Positions 17,661 through 26,766 of a stretch of 64,000 nucleotides of DNA are shown here, piece after piece. Each line of letters begins with the position of its first letter. Position 1 is the stretch's first letter. The position numbers and the translations under genes were made by a program. This stretch comes from Chloroflexota bacterium (GTDB lineage: Bacteria; Chloroflexota; Anaerolineae; UBA4142). Below the pieces are notes generated by a model that worked only from the letters and a program-made list of their open reading frames with translations, did no database searches and had not been told where the DNA came from. The DNA lies in assembly GCA_016208315.1 (NCBI GenBank), contig JACQYF010000018.1, positions 1 to 64,000 of the forward strand, given 5' to 3'.

Positions 17661-17667
17661 ACGTTTT

Positions 17668-18252
17668 GTGGAAGGACGCAGTTTTGCCGACGATCTCAGA
17701 ACCATTTTCGCGGCTCTGCCCAAGACCGACGCGACGACAGCCAATCCGGTCTTGATCGTCATTTGCGGTCTGCCCGGCGTGGGCAAATCGTTCCTCGCCC
17801 ATGCGCTTGTCGAGCGCCTGCCGGCCGTGATCGTCGAGAGCGATTTCGTCCGCAAGACGCTGTTCCCCAAGCCGACCTACTCCGGCCTCGAGAGCACGTG
17901 GGTGCATCGCATCGCGCACGTGGTGATGGAGCGCCTGCTCAAATCCGGCCGGCGAGTGATCTATGATGCGACGAATCTCTACGAATGGCATCGCGCCAAA
18001 TCCTACCAACTGGCCGACCGCGCCAACGCCAAGTTGATCGTCGTCCAAATCGTCGCGCCCGAAGCCCTGATCCGCGAACGGCTCACCAAGCGATTCGAGT
18101 CGCGCGACCCGGGCGACCTCTCCGATGCTACTTGGCAAGTCTACGAACATCTACGGCGCACCGCCGAGCCGATTCGCCACCCGCACCTCGTCGTGGACAC
18201 CAGCCGCGACCTTAACCCCGCCATTATCAAAATCCTTCGGGCTACCAAGTAG
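17668..18252 (+). CDS. P-loop kinase-like ATPase (AAA_33 family)
   Basis: The 194-residue product has a Walker A loop GLPGVGKS at about residue 34, an ESDFVRK segment where related small-molecule kinases bind their substrate, and VIYDATNLYEWHR, which is common to the AAA_33/zeta-toxin-like family. Related proteins phosphorylate small molecules, tRNA intermediates or nucleic-acid ends; the substrate is unknown here. The start is GTG with no ribosome-binding site, consistent with the leaderless promoter. It is followed by the TTTCCGTTA repeat. Confidence 0.75.
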   Translation: MEGRSFADDLRTIFAALPKTDATTANPVLIVICGLPGVGKSFLAHALVERLPAVIVESDFVRKTLFPKPTYSGLESTWVHRIAHVVMERLLKSGRRVIYDATNLYEWHRAKSYQLADRANAKLIVVQIVAPEALIRERLTKRFESRDPGDLSDATWQVYEHLRRTAEPIRHPHLVVDTSRDLNPAIIKILRATK

Positions 18253-18312
18253 TTCCCATGTTTCCGTCATTTCCGTTATTTCCCTGGAAAAGGAAATAAG
18301 GGAAATCAAGGG
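18253..18312. repeat. Inverted array of ATTTCCGTT words
   Basis: CATGTTTCCGTCATTTCC words are mirrored by GGAAAAGGAAATAAGGG words. A 19-base part (18268-18286) is 18/19 identical to 1473-1491 in the signal-peptide region of the propeller-lipase gene. Confidence 0.85.
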
Positions 18313-18322
18313 CATGCAGGAA

Positions 18323-18619
18323 CTATGCTTGTCTCTGTTCCTCGGCCGCGCGTTTTAGCGCGTCGGATTCCTCGTGCGCCTGGCGTTTGAGCGCGCGCGC
18401 CAGTTGCTCTCGCGTGATAATGCCCATTTCGATCAGGACCTCGCCGAGCCGGGCTTGACGTCCCTGAGCGGCGAGGCGCAACTGCATTTCCAAGCCGCGG
18501 TCGAGGTCCTCCAGCCGCAGCGCGCCGTCGTCAATCAAGTATCCGCCGATAAAGCCGATAATCCGCCGCGCGCGTTCCTGTTCAACCCACCGGTTTCCGC
18601 TCTGTTTTTTCGAGTCCAA
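18323..18619 (-). CDS. Small MshEN/GspE N-terminal-like protein
   Basis: The 98-residue product carries the short helical pattern LGEVLIEMGIITREQLARAL (residues ~59-78), a hallmark of the N-terminal domain of type II secretion/type IV pilus ATPases and of MshEN c-di-GMP-binding domains. A preceding GGYLIDDGALRLEDLDRGL looks like a degenerate second copy. No ATPase domain follows, so it is a stand-alone version. It starts inside the 3' end of the alpha/beta-hydrolase gene (38-base overlap) and is co-transcribed with it. Function unknown. Confidence 0.6.
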   Translation of the reverse strand: MDSKKQSGNRWVEQERARRIIGFIGGYLIDDGALRLEDLDRGLEMQLRLAAQGRQARLGEVLIEMGIITREQLARALKRQAHEESDALKRAAEEQRQA

Positions 18620-19568
18620 TTGACGGTTCCTTGTTTAGAAAATCGAGCATCAACGTATTCACGACGTCCGGAAACTCTTCGTTCGGGACGTGCCCCGCGC
18701 CTTCCAGGATAATCAACTCGGCATTCGGCAGATCGCGGGCCAATCGTTCGCCATGCCGCAGCGGGAGCACCAAATCCTTGTCGCCCCAGAGGACCAACGC
18801 CGGCGCGGCAATCGCGTTCAACCCTTCGGGCAGATCGGACGCGTGCGGCGAGGCCATCATCGCGAGCAGCGCGTCCAGCGTGCCCTTGACGCGCGAGGCG
18901 CGCATCCGCGCGGCGAGCATCCCCTCGTCCAGCCGCACCGGGTCGCCCAACGCATTCCGCAACGCCGAGCGATGGACCCGCGGATTGGACAGCATCATTC
19001 GGCAGACGGCGCGCGGCAGATGCGGCACGCGCGCGGCCAGCCGGGCCGCTCGGAACCAGCCGAAAATATACGCGGCTGAATCAATCAAAACCAGTTTCTC
19101 GACATGCGCGGCATAGTCGTGCGCGAACTGGAGCGCGACCGCGCCGCCCAGCGAGTGCCCGACAAGGTTGGCCCGCGCGATTCCTTGCGCGTCGAGAAAC
19201 TCTTGCACGGAACGCGCGTAATACTTGAGTGAGTAGGTCGGCGCGGTAACGCGTGACGAAAAGCCAAACCCCACCAAGTCAATGGCCCAGACCCGATGGA
19301 TGGCGGCGAGCGCATCCATATTCTTGGCCCACTCGTGCGTCGAACTCATCAGGCCGTGGATAAGGATGACCGGAGCGCCGTGGTTGCCGCGAGCAACATA
19401 GTGCATCTGCGCGCCATCGGAGAGCGTTAGAAACTCGCCATCGTCCGCATCCTCGCATGCGAGCGTCTCCCACTCGCGAAAGCGCTTCCGTCCCAGGAGG
19501 ATGCCATCAGCAGTGAGCGCGCTCGCGCCCAGCGCGGCCAGCGCCAAAGATTTCTGAACGATGCTCAC
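18582..19568 (-). CDS. Alpha/beta-hydrolase
   Basis: The 328-residue product has an N-terminal hydrophobic segment (SLALAALGASALTADGILL), the oxyanion-hole motif VILIHGLMSS, nucleophile elbow GHSLGG, the acid in LWGDKDLVLP and catalytic His in GAGHVPNEE. Substrate unknown. The start GTG 19568 overlaps the stop of the upstream metallo-beta-lactamase gene (GTGA), indicating translational coupling. A much longer in-frame reading exists but is antisense-type shadow of the neighbour and was not used. Confidence 0.88.
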   Translation of the reverse strand: MSIVQKSLALAALGASALTADGILLGRKRFREWETLACEDADDGEFLTLSDGAQMHYVARGNHGAPVILIHGLMSSTHEWAKNMDALAAIHRVWAIDLVGFGFSSRVTAPTYSLKYYARSVQEFLDAQGIARANLVGHSLGGAVALQFAHDYAAHVEKLVLIDSAAYIFGWFRAARLAARVPHLPRAVCRMMLSNPRVHRSALRNALGDPVRLDEGMLAARMRASRVKGTLDALLAMMASPHASDLPEGLNAIAAPALVLWGDKDLVLPLRHGERLARDLPNAELIILEGAGHVPNEEFPDVVNTLMLDFLNKEPSIGLEKTERKPVG

Positions 19569-20263
19569 GCCGGCACTCCCAGTTTGCTTGCCAATTGGCC
19601 CACCTTTTCCGCCGCGCCGAAAACGTACGGCGCGTGGTGCGATGAAAGAATTGCCTCGAACTTGAACTGCGCGACCTTGCGAATGCTCGCCCGCGCCGTC
19701 GGCACATCCGCCGTGAAAATGTGCGGGGTCTCGTGAAACTCGCCCGCGCTTGCCATCAACAGATCGCCGCTGAACAAGTAACCGTCGCGCAGCAGACAGA
19801 TGTGCCCGGGCGTATGTCCCGGCGTGTGGATCACGCAAAACGAACCGACGCGATCGCCGTCGTTCAGCATCGCATCTACATCCACGTTCGGCAAGTCGCG
19901 CGCGCCGAATAGTCCAAAGATTGTGTACATCAACCGGCCCAGCGGCTGGCGGGGCGCGCGGCGGACGCGCTTGCCCGAGATGTAATCGGCATCGCGCGGG
20001 TGTGCCAGCACTTTGGCGCCCGTGCGCTTTTTCAACTCCCAGAGACTGCCGACGTGGTCCCAATGATGGTGCGTCAAGATGATGCGCCGCACCTGCAGCG
20101 GCTGCACGCCGATCTGCGCCAACCCGCTCAGCACCAGGTCGGCTTTGCGCGGCACGCCCGCGTCAATCAAAGTATAGTCCGGCGCGCCGACAAAATACAC
20201 CCGCGCCGTACCGGTGCCTTCGATGCAATAAACGCCGCTGTGATCGCCGACTTGATAAATCAT
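19565..20263 (-). CDS. Metallo-beta-lactamase-fold hydrolase
   Basis: The 232-residue product has the metal-binding motif THHHWDHVG (HxHxDH form) near residue 65, TPGHTPGHI, FSGDLL and a late SSHHAPYV, giving a complete dinuclear site of the glyoxalase II/lactonase-like group. The substrate is unknown. It is the first gene of a unit with the coupled alpha/beta-hydrolase and the MshEN-like gene. Its start codon abuts the TTTCAGA repeat. Confidence 0.88.
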   Translation of the reverse strand: MIYQVGDHSGVYCIEGTGTARVYFVGAPDYTLIDAGVPRKADLVLSGLAQIGVQPLQVRRIILTHHHWDHVGSLWELKKRTGAKVLAHPRDADYISGKRVRRAPRQPLGRLMYTIFGLFGARDLPNVDVDAMLNDGDRVGSFCVIHTPGHTPGHICLLRDGYLFSGDLLMASAGEFHETPHIFTADVPTARASIRKVAQFKFEAILSSHHAPYVFGAAEKVGQLASKLGVPA

Positions 20264-20345
20264 TTCAGATTTCAGATTTCAGATTTCAGATTTCAGATCG
20301 CAGATTTGGGTTTCAATCTGAAATCTGAAATCTGAAATCTGAAAC
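20262..20345. repeat. Inverted array of TTTCAGA words
   Basis: Five direct ATTTCAG words are mirrored by four CTGAAAT words across a short spacer, a near-perfect hairpin between the PIG-L and metallo-beta-lactamase genes. Confidence 0.95.
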
Positions 20346-21199
20346 TAGGTAATTCCCTCGAACAAATCCGATTCTACACCCTGATTGGGCGCGGCCCGCG
20401 ATTCCGCGCAAATGAGCATTTCCACCTTGATGACCTCGCGGCGGATCTCGACCGGGATCTTCTGCCAGATATTGTTCGGGTCCAATTGCGAGGCGTGACA
20501 GGACAGCGCATTCATTTTCAAATCCACGAACTCGGCCACGTCAATGCGCGTCGTGACGCACTCGTCCGGGATGCCGCGTTTCAAGAATTCCTGCATCGGC
20601 ACCGAGACTGCAACGCCCATCTGCTGCGCCATCTCGGCGAGTTTTTGGAAACGGCCGCGTGGAAACGCGCCCCAATACAATTTCGACGGCGTCCACGCAT
20701 GCAGCCCCTCGTTCAACTGCTCGGGGTAGATGCGCGGGTCGCCCGCGACGAAATAGGCGATGGTGGCCGCCTGGTGCGCCTTGATATGGTCGGGATGGCC
20801 GTAGCCGCCGTTCGGATCGAAGGTGAGAATCACCTGCGGCTTGTGGCGGCGCACGAGGCGCACGACCTTTTCCGCGACCTCGAACAGATTGGCATTCCAC
20901 AAATTGCGCGGGTCGGCGTTCTCCGCCGTGCCCATCATGCCCGAATCGCGATAATCGAGAAAGTACAGATTGTGGATGCCGATTTTCTCGGCCGCGCAGC
21001 GCAGTTCGTCTTCGCGCACGTTGCCGAGATTCGCGGACGTGGCCGCGACGCCCGGCGCGATTTCGCCCGCCTCGCCGCGCGTGCAGCACACGAGCGCGAC
21101 GTGCGCGCCCGCGCGCGCGTATTTCGCCATCAGCCCGCTGACGCCCTGCTCGTCGTCGGGATGGCCGTAGACGCCGAGCAGTGCTTGTTGACTTGCCAT
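20345..21199 (-). CDS. PIG-L/LmbE family de-N-acetylase
   Basis: The 284-residue product shows the zinc-binding motif GHPDDE at residues ~12-17 and GYGHPDHI near 140, the signature of the LmbE/MshB/BshB/PIG-L family. Known members deacetylate GlcNAc-inositol (mycothiol), GlcNAc-malate (bacillithiol) or other sugar amides. AAAGGA lies upstream of the ATG. A second, divergent family member lies at 52484, close to an MshC-like gene. The substrate cannot be determined from sequence. Confidence 0.88.
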   Translation of the reverse strand: MASQQALLGVYGHPDDEQGVSGLMAKYARAGAHVALVCCTRGEAGEIAPGVAATSANLGNVREDELRCAAEKIGIHNLYFLDYRDSGMMGTAENADPRNLWNANLFEVAEKVVRLVRRHKPQVILTFDPNGGYGHPDHIKAHQAATIAYFVAGDPRIYPEQLNEGLHAWTPSKLYWGAFPRGRFQKLAEMAQQMGVAVSVPMQEFLKRGIPDECVTTRIDVAEFVDLKMNALSCHASQLDPNNIWQKIPVEIRREVIKVEMLICAESRAAPNQGVESDLFEGIT

Positions 21200-21210
21200 A
21201 TCGTTCCTTT

Positions 21211-21304
21211 CAGTAAACAGTGAACAGTGAACAGTGAACAGTGAACAGTATTCAGTCCTAGCTGTTGACTGTTGACTGTTGACTGTTCACCGACTACTGG
21301 CTAC
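21211..21304. repeat. Inverted array of CAGTGAA/TTGACTG words
   Basis: CAGTAAACAGTGAACAG words are followed by GTTGACTGTTGACTG words, forming an imperfect hairpin. It supplies the end of the membrane-protein gene at 21294. Confidence 0.9.
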
Positions 21305-21788
21305 TCGCGTACATGACGAACGCCATCGCGATCACGACGACGCCGAGCGCGCCCGCGAGAAACACTTCCAAGCTCGCGCCCATGATGCGGACCGCAATAT
21401 TCAAACCGAGCAGCGCGAAAAGCAAGATCATTCCGTACGTGGTGATGATACGCCACGCCAGCCGCAAGCTGGCAAACCGCTTGGCCGGACGCGCGACTGG
21501 AGCGGGCTGGCTGTGCCAATAGATCATCGCAACCCACAAGCCCAATCCGGCGACCAAGCCCACCGCGGCGCCCCAGCCCCACGCCACGATCACTTGCTGG
21601 CGGGACGATTCGACGAATGAGAGCACCAGCAGCAGCGCGCCGAGAAAACCGGATATGGGCGCGGCGTCCCGTTTGAGGTATTGCCGCGAGGGACGCGGCT
21701 GCGCGCGCAGGTTGCGCGGGAGAACCACTTGAATGGCGAAGGATGCCGCGATGAGGAGTACCATGCCGCCGACGATTTGTGTCCACAT
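21294..21788 (-). CDS. Four-helix membrane protein of unknown function
   Basis: The 164-residue product has four predicted membrane helices (IVGGMVLLIAASFAIQVVL, ISGFLGALLLVLSFV, AAVGLVAGLGLWVAMIY and a last pair near GMILLFALLGLNIAV/LAGALGVVVIAMAFVMY). No family is recognised. ATG 21788 overlaps the stop of the MFS gene (TAATG), so it is translationally coupled to that exporter and may work with it. Its 3' end lies in the CAGTGAA repeat. Confidence 0.65.
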   Translation of the reverse strand: MWTQIVGGMVLLIAASFAIQVVLPRNLRAQPRPSRQYLKRDAAPISGFLGALLLVLSFVESSRQQVIVAWGWGAAVGLVAGLGLWVAMIYWHSQPAPVARPAKRFASLRLAWRIITTYGMILLFALLGLNIAVRIMGASLEVFLAGALGVVVIAMAFVMYASSQ

Positions 21789-23080
21789 TACTTTAACCTT
21801 CGAATATAGGGTGCGCGCCACAGCCAGATCAAGCCGGCCAGCATCGCGACGCTGCCGCCAAAGCTCGCGCCGGCCGGCACGCCGAAATTCTGCGCGATGG
21901 TTCCCGCCATCAGCGAGCCGATCGGAAAGAATCCCTGAAACACCAGCATGTAGACGCTCATCACGCGCCCGCGCAAATCGTCGGGCACGGCGAGTTGGAT
22001 CAAGGTGTTCGTCATCGCGTTCTGAATCATAAAACCCAAGCCCGCGCCGACGAGGATCAGCATCGAGAGCGGGAAGAATCGCGACGCCGCAAAGAGCAGC
22101 ACCATCGCCGGAAAGACCAAGTTGCCCATCGTCAGCAGTCGCCCTTTGTGCTGGAAAGCGCCGAGCGACGCGACGATCAGTGCGCCCATCAACGCGCCCA
22201 TGCCGACCGATGCGCTAAGGAGCCCAAGACCGGTGGGGCCGGCGTGCAAGATGTCTTGCGCGAACGCGGGCATGAGCGCGGAATAACCGAACGCAAAGAC
22301 ATTCGCGACCGCGACCATGCCGAGCAGCGTTCGCACGGTCTGATTGCGGCGGATGAATTCCAAGCCCTGCCGCAGTTGCGCGAACGACGATGCGCCCTTT
22401 TTGATCGCGATCGTCGGCCTGACCTGCATCAATCCCAACGCGATGATCACCGCGATAAAACTGATGCCATTCAAGAAAAAGCACCAGGCGGGTCCGACCG
22501 CGGCGAGCGTGATGCCGGCGATGCTCGGGCCGATGATGCGCGCCATCTGAAAGATGGCCGAGTTCAATCCGATCGCGTTGGTGAGGTCTTCACGCCCAAC
22601 CATCTCGACGACAAACGATTGGCGCGTGGGCGCATCGAAGGCGTTCACCGCGCCGAGCAGGAACGCAAAAATGACAATGTGCCACGGCTGCACCCAGCCC
22701 AGGAAAACGTCCGCGGACAAAAAGAATGCGAGCAGCAGCGCGCCGGTCTGCGTGAGCATCAACAGGTTGCGCTTGGGCACGCGGTCAACGATCACGCCCG
22801 CCCACAGCGTCAGAAACAGGACCGGGATGGCGCCCGCAAAACTCACGATGCCCAAATAAAAGGGCGAGCCAGTCAAATCATAAACCAGCCACGCTTGCGC
22901 GACGTTCTGCATCCACGTGCCGATCAGCGAGACCAACTGGCCGAAAAAGAACAGCCGGTAATTGCGATGCCGTAATGCGGAAAACGTAAGCGCCAAACCG
23001 CGCGGCGACACCCTCTCCGCGCCAACTCTTCCGGCCGCGGGCGCGACGACGATCCCGATGTCGTCTGTTCGATCAGCCAT
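21788..23080 (-). CDS. MFS exporter (EntS/MFS_3-like)
   Basis: The 430-residue product has 12 predicted membrane helices and the motifs of the MFS_3 group: FGQLVSLIGTWMQNVAQAWL, WAGVIVDRVPKRNLL (motif A) and NAFDAPTRQSFV. Homologues export siderophores, macrolides or other hydrophobic compounds; the substrate here is unknown. It is coupled to a small four-helix membrane protein. The N-terminal ~28 residues are variable and the exact start is uncertain. Confidence 0.88.
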   Translation of the reverse strand: MADRTDDIGIVVAPAAGRVGAERVSPRGLALTFSALRHRNYRLFFFGQLVSLIGTWMQNVAQAWLVYDLTGSPFYLGIVSFAGAIPVLFLTLWAGVIVDRVPKRNLLMLTQTGALLLAFFLSADVFLGWVQPWHIVIFAFLLGAVNAFDAPTRQSFVVEMVGREDLTNAIGLNSAIFQMARIIGPSIAGITLAAVGPAWCFFLNGISFIAVIIALGLMQVRPTIAIKKGASSFAQLRQGLEFIRRNQTVRTLLGMVAVANVFAFGYSALMPAFAQDILHAGPTGLGLLSASVGMGALMGALIVASLGAFQHKGRLLTMGNLVFPAMVLLFAASRFFPLSMLILVGAGLGFMIQNAMTNTLIQLAVPDDLRGRVMSVYMLVFQGFFPIGSLMAGTIAQNFGVPAGASFGGSVAMLAGLIWLWRAPYIRRLK

Positions 23081-23148
23081 GCTACAGTGTTGTGTCTCCT
23101 CCGGCGTACGATTTCATTCTACCCACAGATTGAATTTGCGTCAACAAA

Positions 23149-23210
23149 CGCCCACCCCCACACGCCCACACTCCCACATCTGGGTATGGGAGTATGGGGG
23201 TGTGGGAGTC
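23149..23210. repeat. Inverted array of CCCACAC/CCCACTC words
   Basis: CACGCCCACACTCCCAC words are mirrored by GGGAGTATGGGGGTGTGGG words. Related words recur at 42436-42466 (one arm) and 59903-59952 (both arms). It supplies the stop of the gene at 23209. Confidence 0.9.
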
Positions 23211-23871
23211 AACGTACAACAAAGTCATCCAGCGCCTGCGCGTCAAACGCGCGCCCGTGGCCGGTGTAGATCGCGCGCGGCTTGAGACCGCGAATCTTGC
23301 GCGCGCTCGCGCGGGCCGCGTCAGCATCCTCCCAAACGAGCGGAAACGAAACTCGAATCAAATTGAGAAGCGCGTCGCCGACAAAGAGCGCGCCGTTGTC
23401 AAACCCGATGGTCACCGAACCCGCCGTATGCCCCGGCGTGTGAAGCACTCGAGCATTCGCTCCAAAACCCTTCAGCGACTGCCCGTCTTCAAGACAAATA
23501 TCCGGCTCGAACGTCTCGAGCGGTACGACGAATCCGAACTTGGCGATCAGGCGGCCGACCGCATCAATCGCGGGCGTGCGGCCCGGCGGCACTTTGAGAT
23601 TCGCCGTGGCGACGAGCGGAATGTCGGCGGTGTGCATTGCAATCGGCGCGCCCGTCAAGCGTTTGAGCGCGGCGGCGCTGCCCGCGTGATCAATGTGCCC
23701 GTGCGTGATCAGGATCAGCCGCACGTCTCGCGGCGCATACCCGAGCGCGCGAATCCGCTTGACGATGCGCCCCGCCTGATTCGGCATCCCCGCGTCAATC
23801 ACGACGATGCTGTTCGCCGACGCGACAATAAACGTATTCGCGGCGAGAGTAAAAAGAGTGTGAACCTGCAT
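23209..23871 (-). CDS. Metallo-beta-lactamase-fold hydrolase
   Basis: The 220-residue product has ITHGHIDHAG near residue 60, HTPGHTAGSV and FVGDALL, and a terminal YTGHGRAF, a complete glyoxalase II-like metal site. It differs from the paralogue at 19565, which has HHHWDH. The substrate is unknown. Both ends of the gene border word-repeat hairpins, and it lies between the MFS exporter and the MacB-type permease genes on the same strand. Confidence 0.85.
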   Translation of the reverse strand: MQVHTLFTLAANTFIVASANSIVVIDAGMPNQAGRIVKRIRALGYAPRDVRLILITHGHIDHAGSAAALKRLTGAPIAMHTADIPLVATANLKVPPGRTPAIDAVGRLIAKFGFVVPLETFEPDICLEDGQSLKGFGANARVLHTPGHTAGSVTIGFDNGALFVGDALLNLIRVSFPLVWEDADAARASARKIRGLKPRAIYTGHGRAFDAQALDDFVVR

Positions 23872-23976
23872 AGTAAACAGGGAAACAGGTACACAGGGAA
23901 ACAGGTAAACAGGCGAACAGGAAACCTGCGTACCTGTGTACTTGTCTACCTGTCTACCTGTGTACTTCTGTACCTA
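23871..23976. repeat. Inverted array of ACAGGTAA words
   Basis: AAACAGGGAAACAGGTACAC words are mirrored by TACCTGTGTACTTGTC and CTACCTGTCTACCTG words. It spans the start of the hydrolase gene and the stop of the permease gene. Confidence 0.9.
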
Positions 23977-25221
23977 CTCGTACCTCAACGCGTCAATCGG
24001 GTGGAGCGCGCCGGCGCGCGCGGCGGGATACAGCCCAAAGAACAGACCGACCGCGATGGAAAAGCCGACCGCGAGCATCACCGACGACGGCGCGACCACC
24101 GTCTGGATGACGCCGGTCGAGTTGACGAGCAAGCCAACGCCCGAGCCAAACAGGATACCCAACGCGCCGCCCGCGACACTGAGCGTCACCGCCTCGATCA
24201 AAAATTGCAAGAGGATGTCTCTGCGCCGCGCGCCCACCGCTTTGCGAATGCCGATCTCACGCGTGCGCTCGGTCACCGAGACGAGCATGATATTCATGAT
24301 CCCGATTCCCCCGACGAGGAGCGAAATCGCCGCAATGGAAGCGAGAAAGATCGTCAGAATGTCCGTGATTTGATTGAGCACGCCGAGGATTTCTTTTTGA
24401 CTGATGACCGTGAAATCGTCCTGCTGATAAATGATCTTGTGGCGCGTCCGCATCACCTGCGTGATCTGCGCCATCGCGGCGCTCATCTGCTTTTCGCTCG
24501 CCGCGGAAACGGTGATCAGCGTCACGCGCCACGCGCCCGACGCCGTTTGCGCGGTCGAGCCGAACAGCCGCCGCTGCGCGGAGGTGATCGGCACAAAGAT
24601 CACGTCGTCCTGGCTGCCGCCGAACGAGGACGTGCCGCCTTTTTCCACCATCACCCCGATGACCTTGAACGGCACGCGATTGATCTTGATCGTCTGGCCG
24701 ACCGGGTCTTGGTCTCCAAAAAGCGTTTTCGCCGTCGCACTCCCCAGCACCGCGACCCGCGCCACCGTATCCAGATCCCGCTCGTCGAAAAAGCGCCCGC
24801 GAGCCGCGTACCAGTTACGTACGGATTGAAAACTGGGCGTCGTCCCGTTGACGACGGTGTTCGTGTTGCTCCCGCCCGCCGTAATTTGCGCGTTGCGATT
24901 GTAGACCGGCGCAACCTCCGCGATGTCGGGACAGCAGTTCGATTCGAGGAGCGCGCTCGCGTCCGCCAGCGTCATGGTCGCGGCCGTGCCGGCCGCGGCG
25001 CGGATGCCGGATTGCGACGCCTGGCCCGGGAACACGAAAATCAAATTTGAACCGATGCCCTGGACTTGGGCGGTGATTGCCGCGCCCGCGCCCTGGCCGA
25101 TGGAGAGGAGCGCGATGACCGCGCCGACGCCGATGATGATTCCGAGCATCGTCAGCGTCGAGCGCAGCTTGTTCGCGCCGAGACTGCGCAGCGCAACGCG
25201 CATGCTTTCAAAGACGTTCAT
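23974..25221 (-). CDS. MacB/FtsX-type ABC transporter permease
   Basis: The 415-residue product has the MacB layout: N-terminal MNVFESMRVALRSLGANKLR and LTMLGIIIGVGAVIAL helix, a large extracytoplasmic domain (~45-280) with a paired C-C in SNCCPDIAEV, and three C-terminal helices including GGIGIMNIMLVSVTERTREI. It probably exports a peptide or lipid with the adaptor encoded one base upstream. No ATPase gene is adjacent, which is unusual, since MacA-ATPase-permease is the common order. Confidence 0.92.
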   Translation of the reverse strand: MNVFESMRVALRSLGANKLRSTLTMLGIIIGVGAVIALLSIGQGAGAAITAQVQGIGSNLIFVFPGQASQSGIRAAAGTAATMTLADASALLESNCCPDIAEVAPVYNRNAQITAGGSNTNTVVNGTTPSFQSVRNWYAARGRFFDERDLDTVARVAVLGSATAKTLFGDQDPVGQTIKINRVPFKVIGVMVEKGGTSSFGGSQDDVIFVPITSAQRRLFGSTAQTASGAWRVTLITVSAASEKQMSAAMAQITQVMRTRHKIIYQQDDFTVISQKEILGVLNQITDILTIFLASIAAISLLVGGIGIMNIMLVSVTERTREIGIRKAVGARRRDILLQFLIEAVTLSVAGGALGILFGSGVGLLVNSTGVIQTVVAPSSVMLAVGFSIAVGLFFGLYPAARAGALHPIDALRYE

Positions 25222-25222
25222 T

Positions 25223-26602
25223 CTACCTGCTTGATCCGCCGAATGGATTGGCGAGCGGGTTTTGTTGGGTCGCGTAAATCAGGACTTGCTGGCCCTCGTT
25301 CAATCCGGCGACGAGTTCGGTTTCTTGATCGTTTGCCAATCCGATTCTCACTTCGACTTCTTGCGTCTTGCCATCCGCGTTTTGCACGGTCACAAACCGC
25401 TTGGAATTCGCGGCGCGAATCGCGCGGTTCGGCACGAGCAGCACATTATCCTTCTTTGCGACCACGATGTTGGCATTGGCCGTCATGCCGATCTTGATCG
25501 GCACCTTGCCCGGCTCGACTTTGACCGTGACTACATAGTTCACGACACCCTGGGTGGTCGTCGCCGACGCCGCCACTTCGGTCACGCGCGCGTTCAAGCT
25601 CTCATCGGGATACGCGTCCAAGCCGATGAGCGCGTCCTGCCCGGTCTGGACGCGCGCGATATCGGTCTCGTCAATATTCAGCTTGACGCGCAGTTCCGAC
25701 GTATCGGCCACGCCGAGGATGGTACGGCCCGCTGCGGCAAACGACCCCAAATCGAAATCTACGTGCGTGACGATGCCGTCGAAGGGCGCGCGGAGGATCG
25801 CGTTATCGAGTTGGGACTTGGCCACGTCACGCGCCGCCCGCGTCTGATCCACGCTGGCCTGAGCGGCTTTGACATCGTTGGCGCTGGGATTGGCGAGTTT
25901 GGCTAGCTGCGCGCGGGCTTGGTCCACGGCGGACTGCGCTTGTTTGAGTTGGCTGTCGTTTGGGCTGACTTTGGAATTGTACAGCGCCACGGCCTTTTGG
26001 AAATCGAGCGAGGCCTGCTGCAACGCGACCGATTGGGGCGTCATCCCGATCGCGGGATTGCTCGCGCCGCCGATACGATCATAGTCCGCCTGGGCGCGGC
26101 CGAGCGCGGCTTTCGCTTTATCCACATCGGCTTTGGCGGCGATGAGATCGTTCTGGGCGGGCGTCTTGAGCTGCGCCAGCGCGGCTTCCGCCGATGCGAC
26201 GGACGACTGCGCGGCGGCCAAGTCGCTCGGCGGCGGATTTTTCAGTTGATCCAACTTGGCCTGCGCGGCGGCCAGATTCGCCTCAGCTTGGGCAACTTGA
26301 AATTCGAGCGCGCGGGAATCTAATTGCGCAAGTAACTGGCCGGCCTTCACCTGGTCGCCTTGTTTTACGTCGAGCTTGGTAATCGGCCCGGCCGCGCTGA
26401 ACGCCAGCTCGGCCTGGCGCAGCGGACTGAGCGCGCCGGTCGCGCTTACCGTCGCCAGCAGCGTGCCGCGGCGCACGGTCGCAATCTCTGCGTCGCTCGC
26501 CGTGTTAACCGTGGCGCGCGGGGCGATAAAGGCGACGACGAACACCAGGCCGACGAGCACGCCGCCCGCGATCAATACGAATGAACGTTTGCTGAGGTTC
26601 AT
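25223..26602 (-). CDS. MacA/HlyD-type membrane-fusion protein
   Basis: The 459-residue adaptor has an N-terminal membrane helix (SFVLIAGGVLVGLVFVVAF), a split lipoyl-like domain (VSATGALSPLRQAEL and LRAPFDGIVTHVDF), a long Ala/Gln-rich coiled coil (~105-275) and a barrel domain ending in NEGQQVLIY. It stands one base upstream of the permease gene, with which it should form an exporter. ATG 26602 has GAGGAA five to six bases upstream; an in-frame start further upstream lacks one. The paralogue at 4134 is shorter. Confidence 0.9.
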   Translation of the reverse strand: MNLSKRSFVLIAGGVLVGLVFVVAFIAPRATVNTASDAEIATVRRGTLLATVSATGALSPLRQAELAFSAAGPITKLDVKQGDQVKAGQLLAQLDSRALEFQVAQAEANLAAAQAKLDQLKNPPPSDLAAAQSSVASAEAALAQLKTPAQNDLIAAKADVDKAKAALGRAQADYDRIGGASNPAIGMTPQSVALQQASLDFQKAVALYNSKVSPNDSQLKQAQSAVDQARAQLAKLANPSANDVKAAQASVDQTRAARDVAKSQLDNAILRAPFDGIVTHVDFDLGSFAAAGRTILGVADTSELRVKLNIDETDIARVQTGQDALIGLDAYPDESLNARVTEVAASATTTQGVVNYVVTVKVEPGKVPIKIGMTANANIVVAKKDNVLLVPNRAIRAANSKRFVTVQNADGKTQEVEVRIGLANDQETELVAGLNEGQQVLIYATQQNPLANPFGGSSR

Positions 26603-26766
26603 CTCGATTCCTCTTCCAAAAGGCAAAAAAGAAACTTGGGCAGCATTGACACTGTGACGGCGACGTCACTGCCCAAGTCAAAGACCTTCTTGGTGCGCTA
26701 TTTTGCAGGGCGAAGTATAGCACTGCCGCGCAGCACTGTCAATTACGAAATCACGGTGGCCGTTTT

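Noticed and set aside
19569-20063. N-terminal extension of the alpha/beta-hydrolase frame upstream of 19568
   Set aside because: The extension overlaps the metallo-beta-lactamase gene in another frame and is Arg-rich; the GTGA overlap start at 19568 begins a sensible hydrophobic N-terminus.
23194-25050. A 618-codon plus-strand open frame over the second metallo-beta-lactamase and the permease genes
   Set aside because: It is antisense to two clearly conserved genes, is extremely rich in Arg/Asp/His, and starts inside a word repeat.
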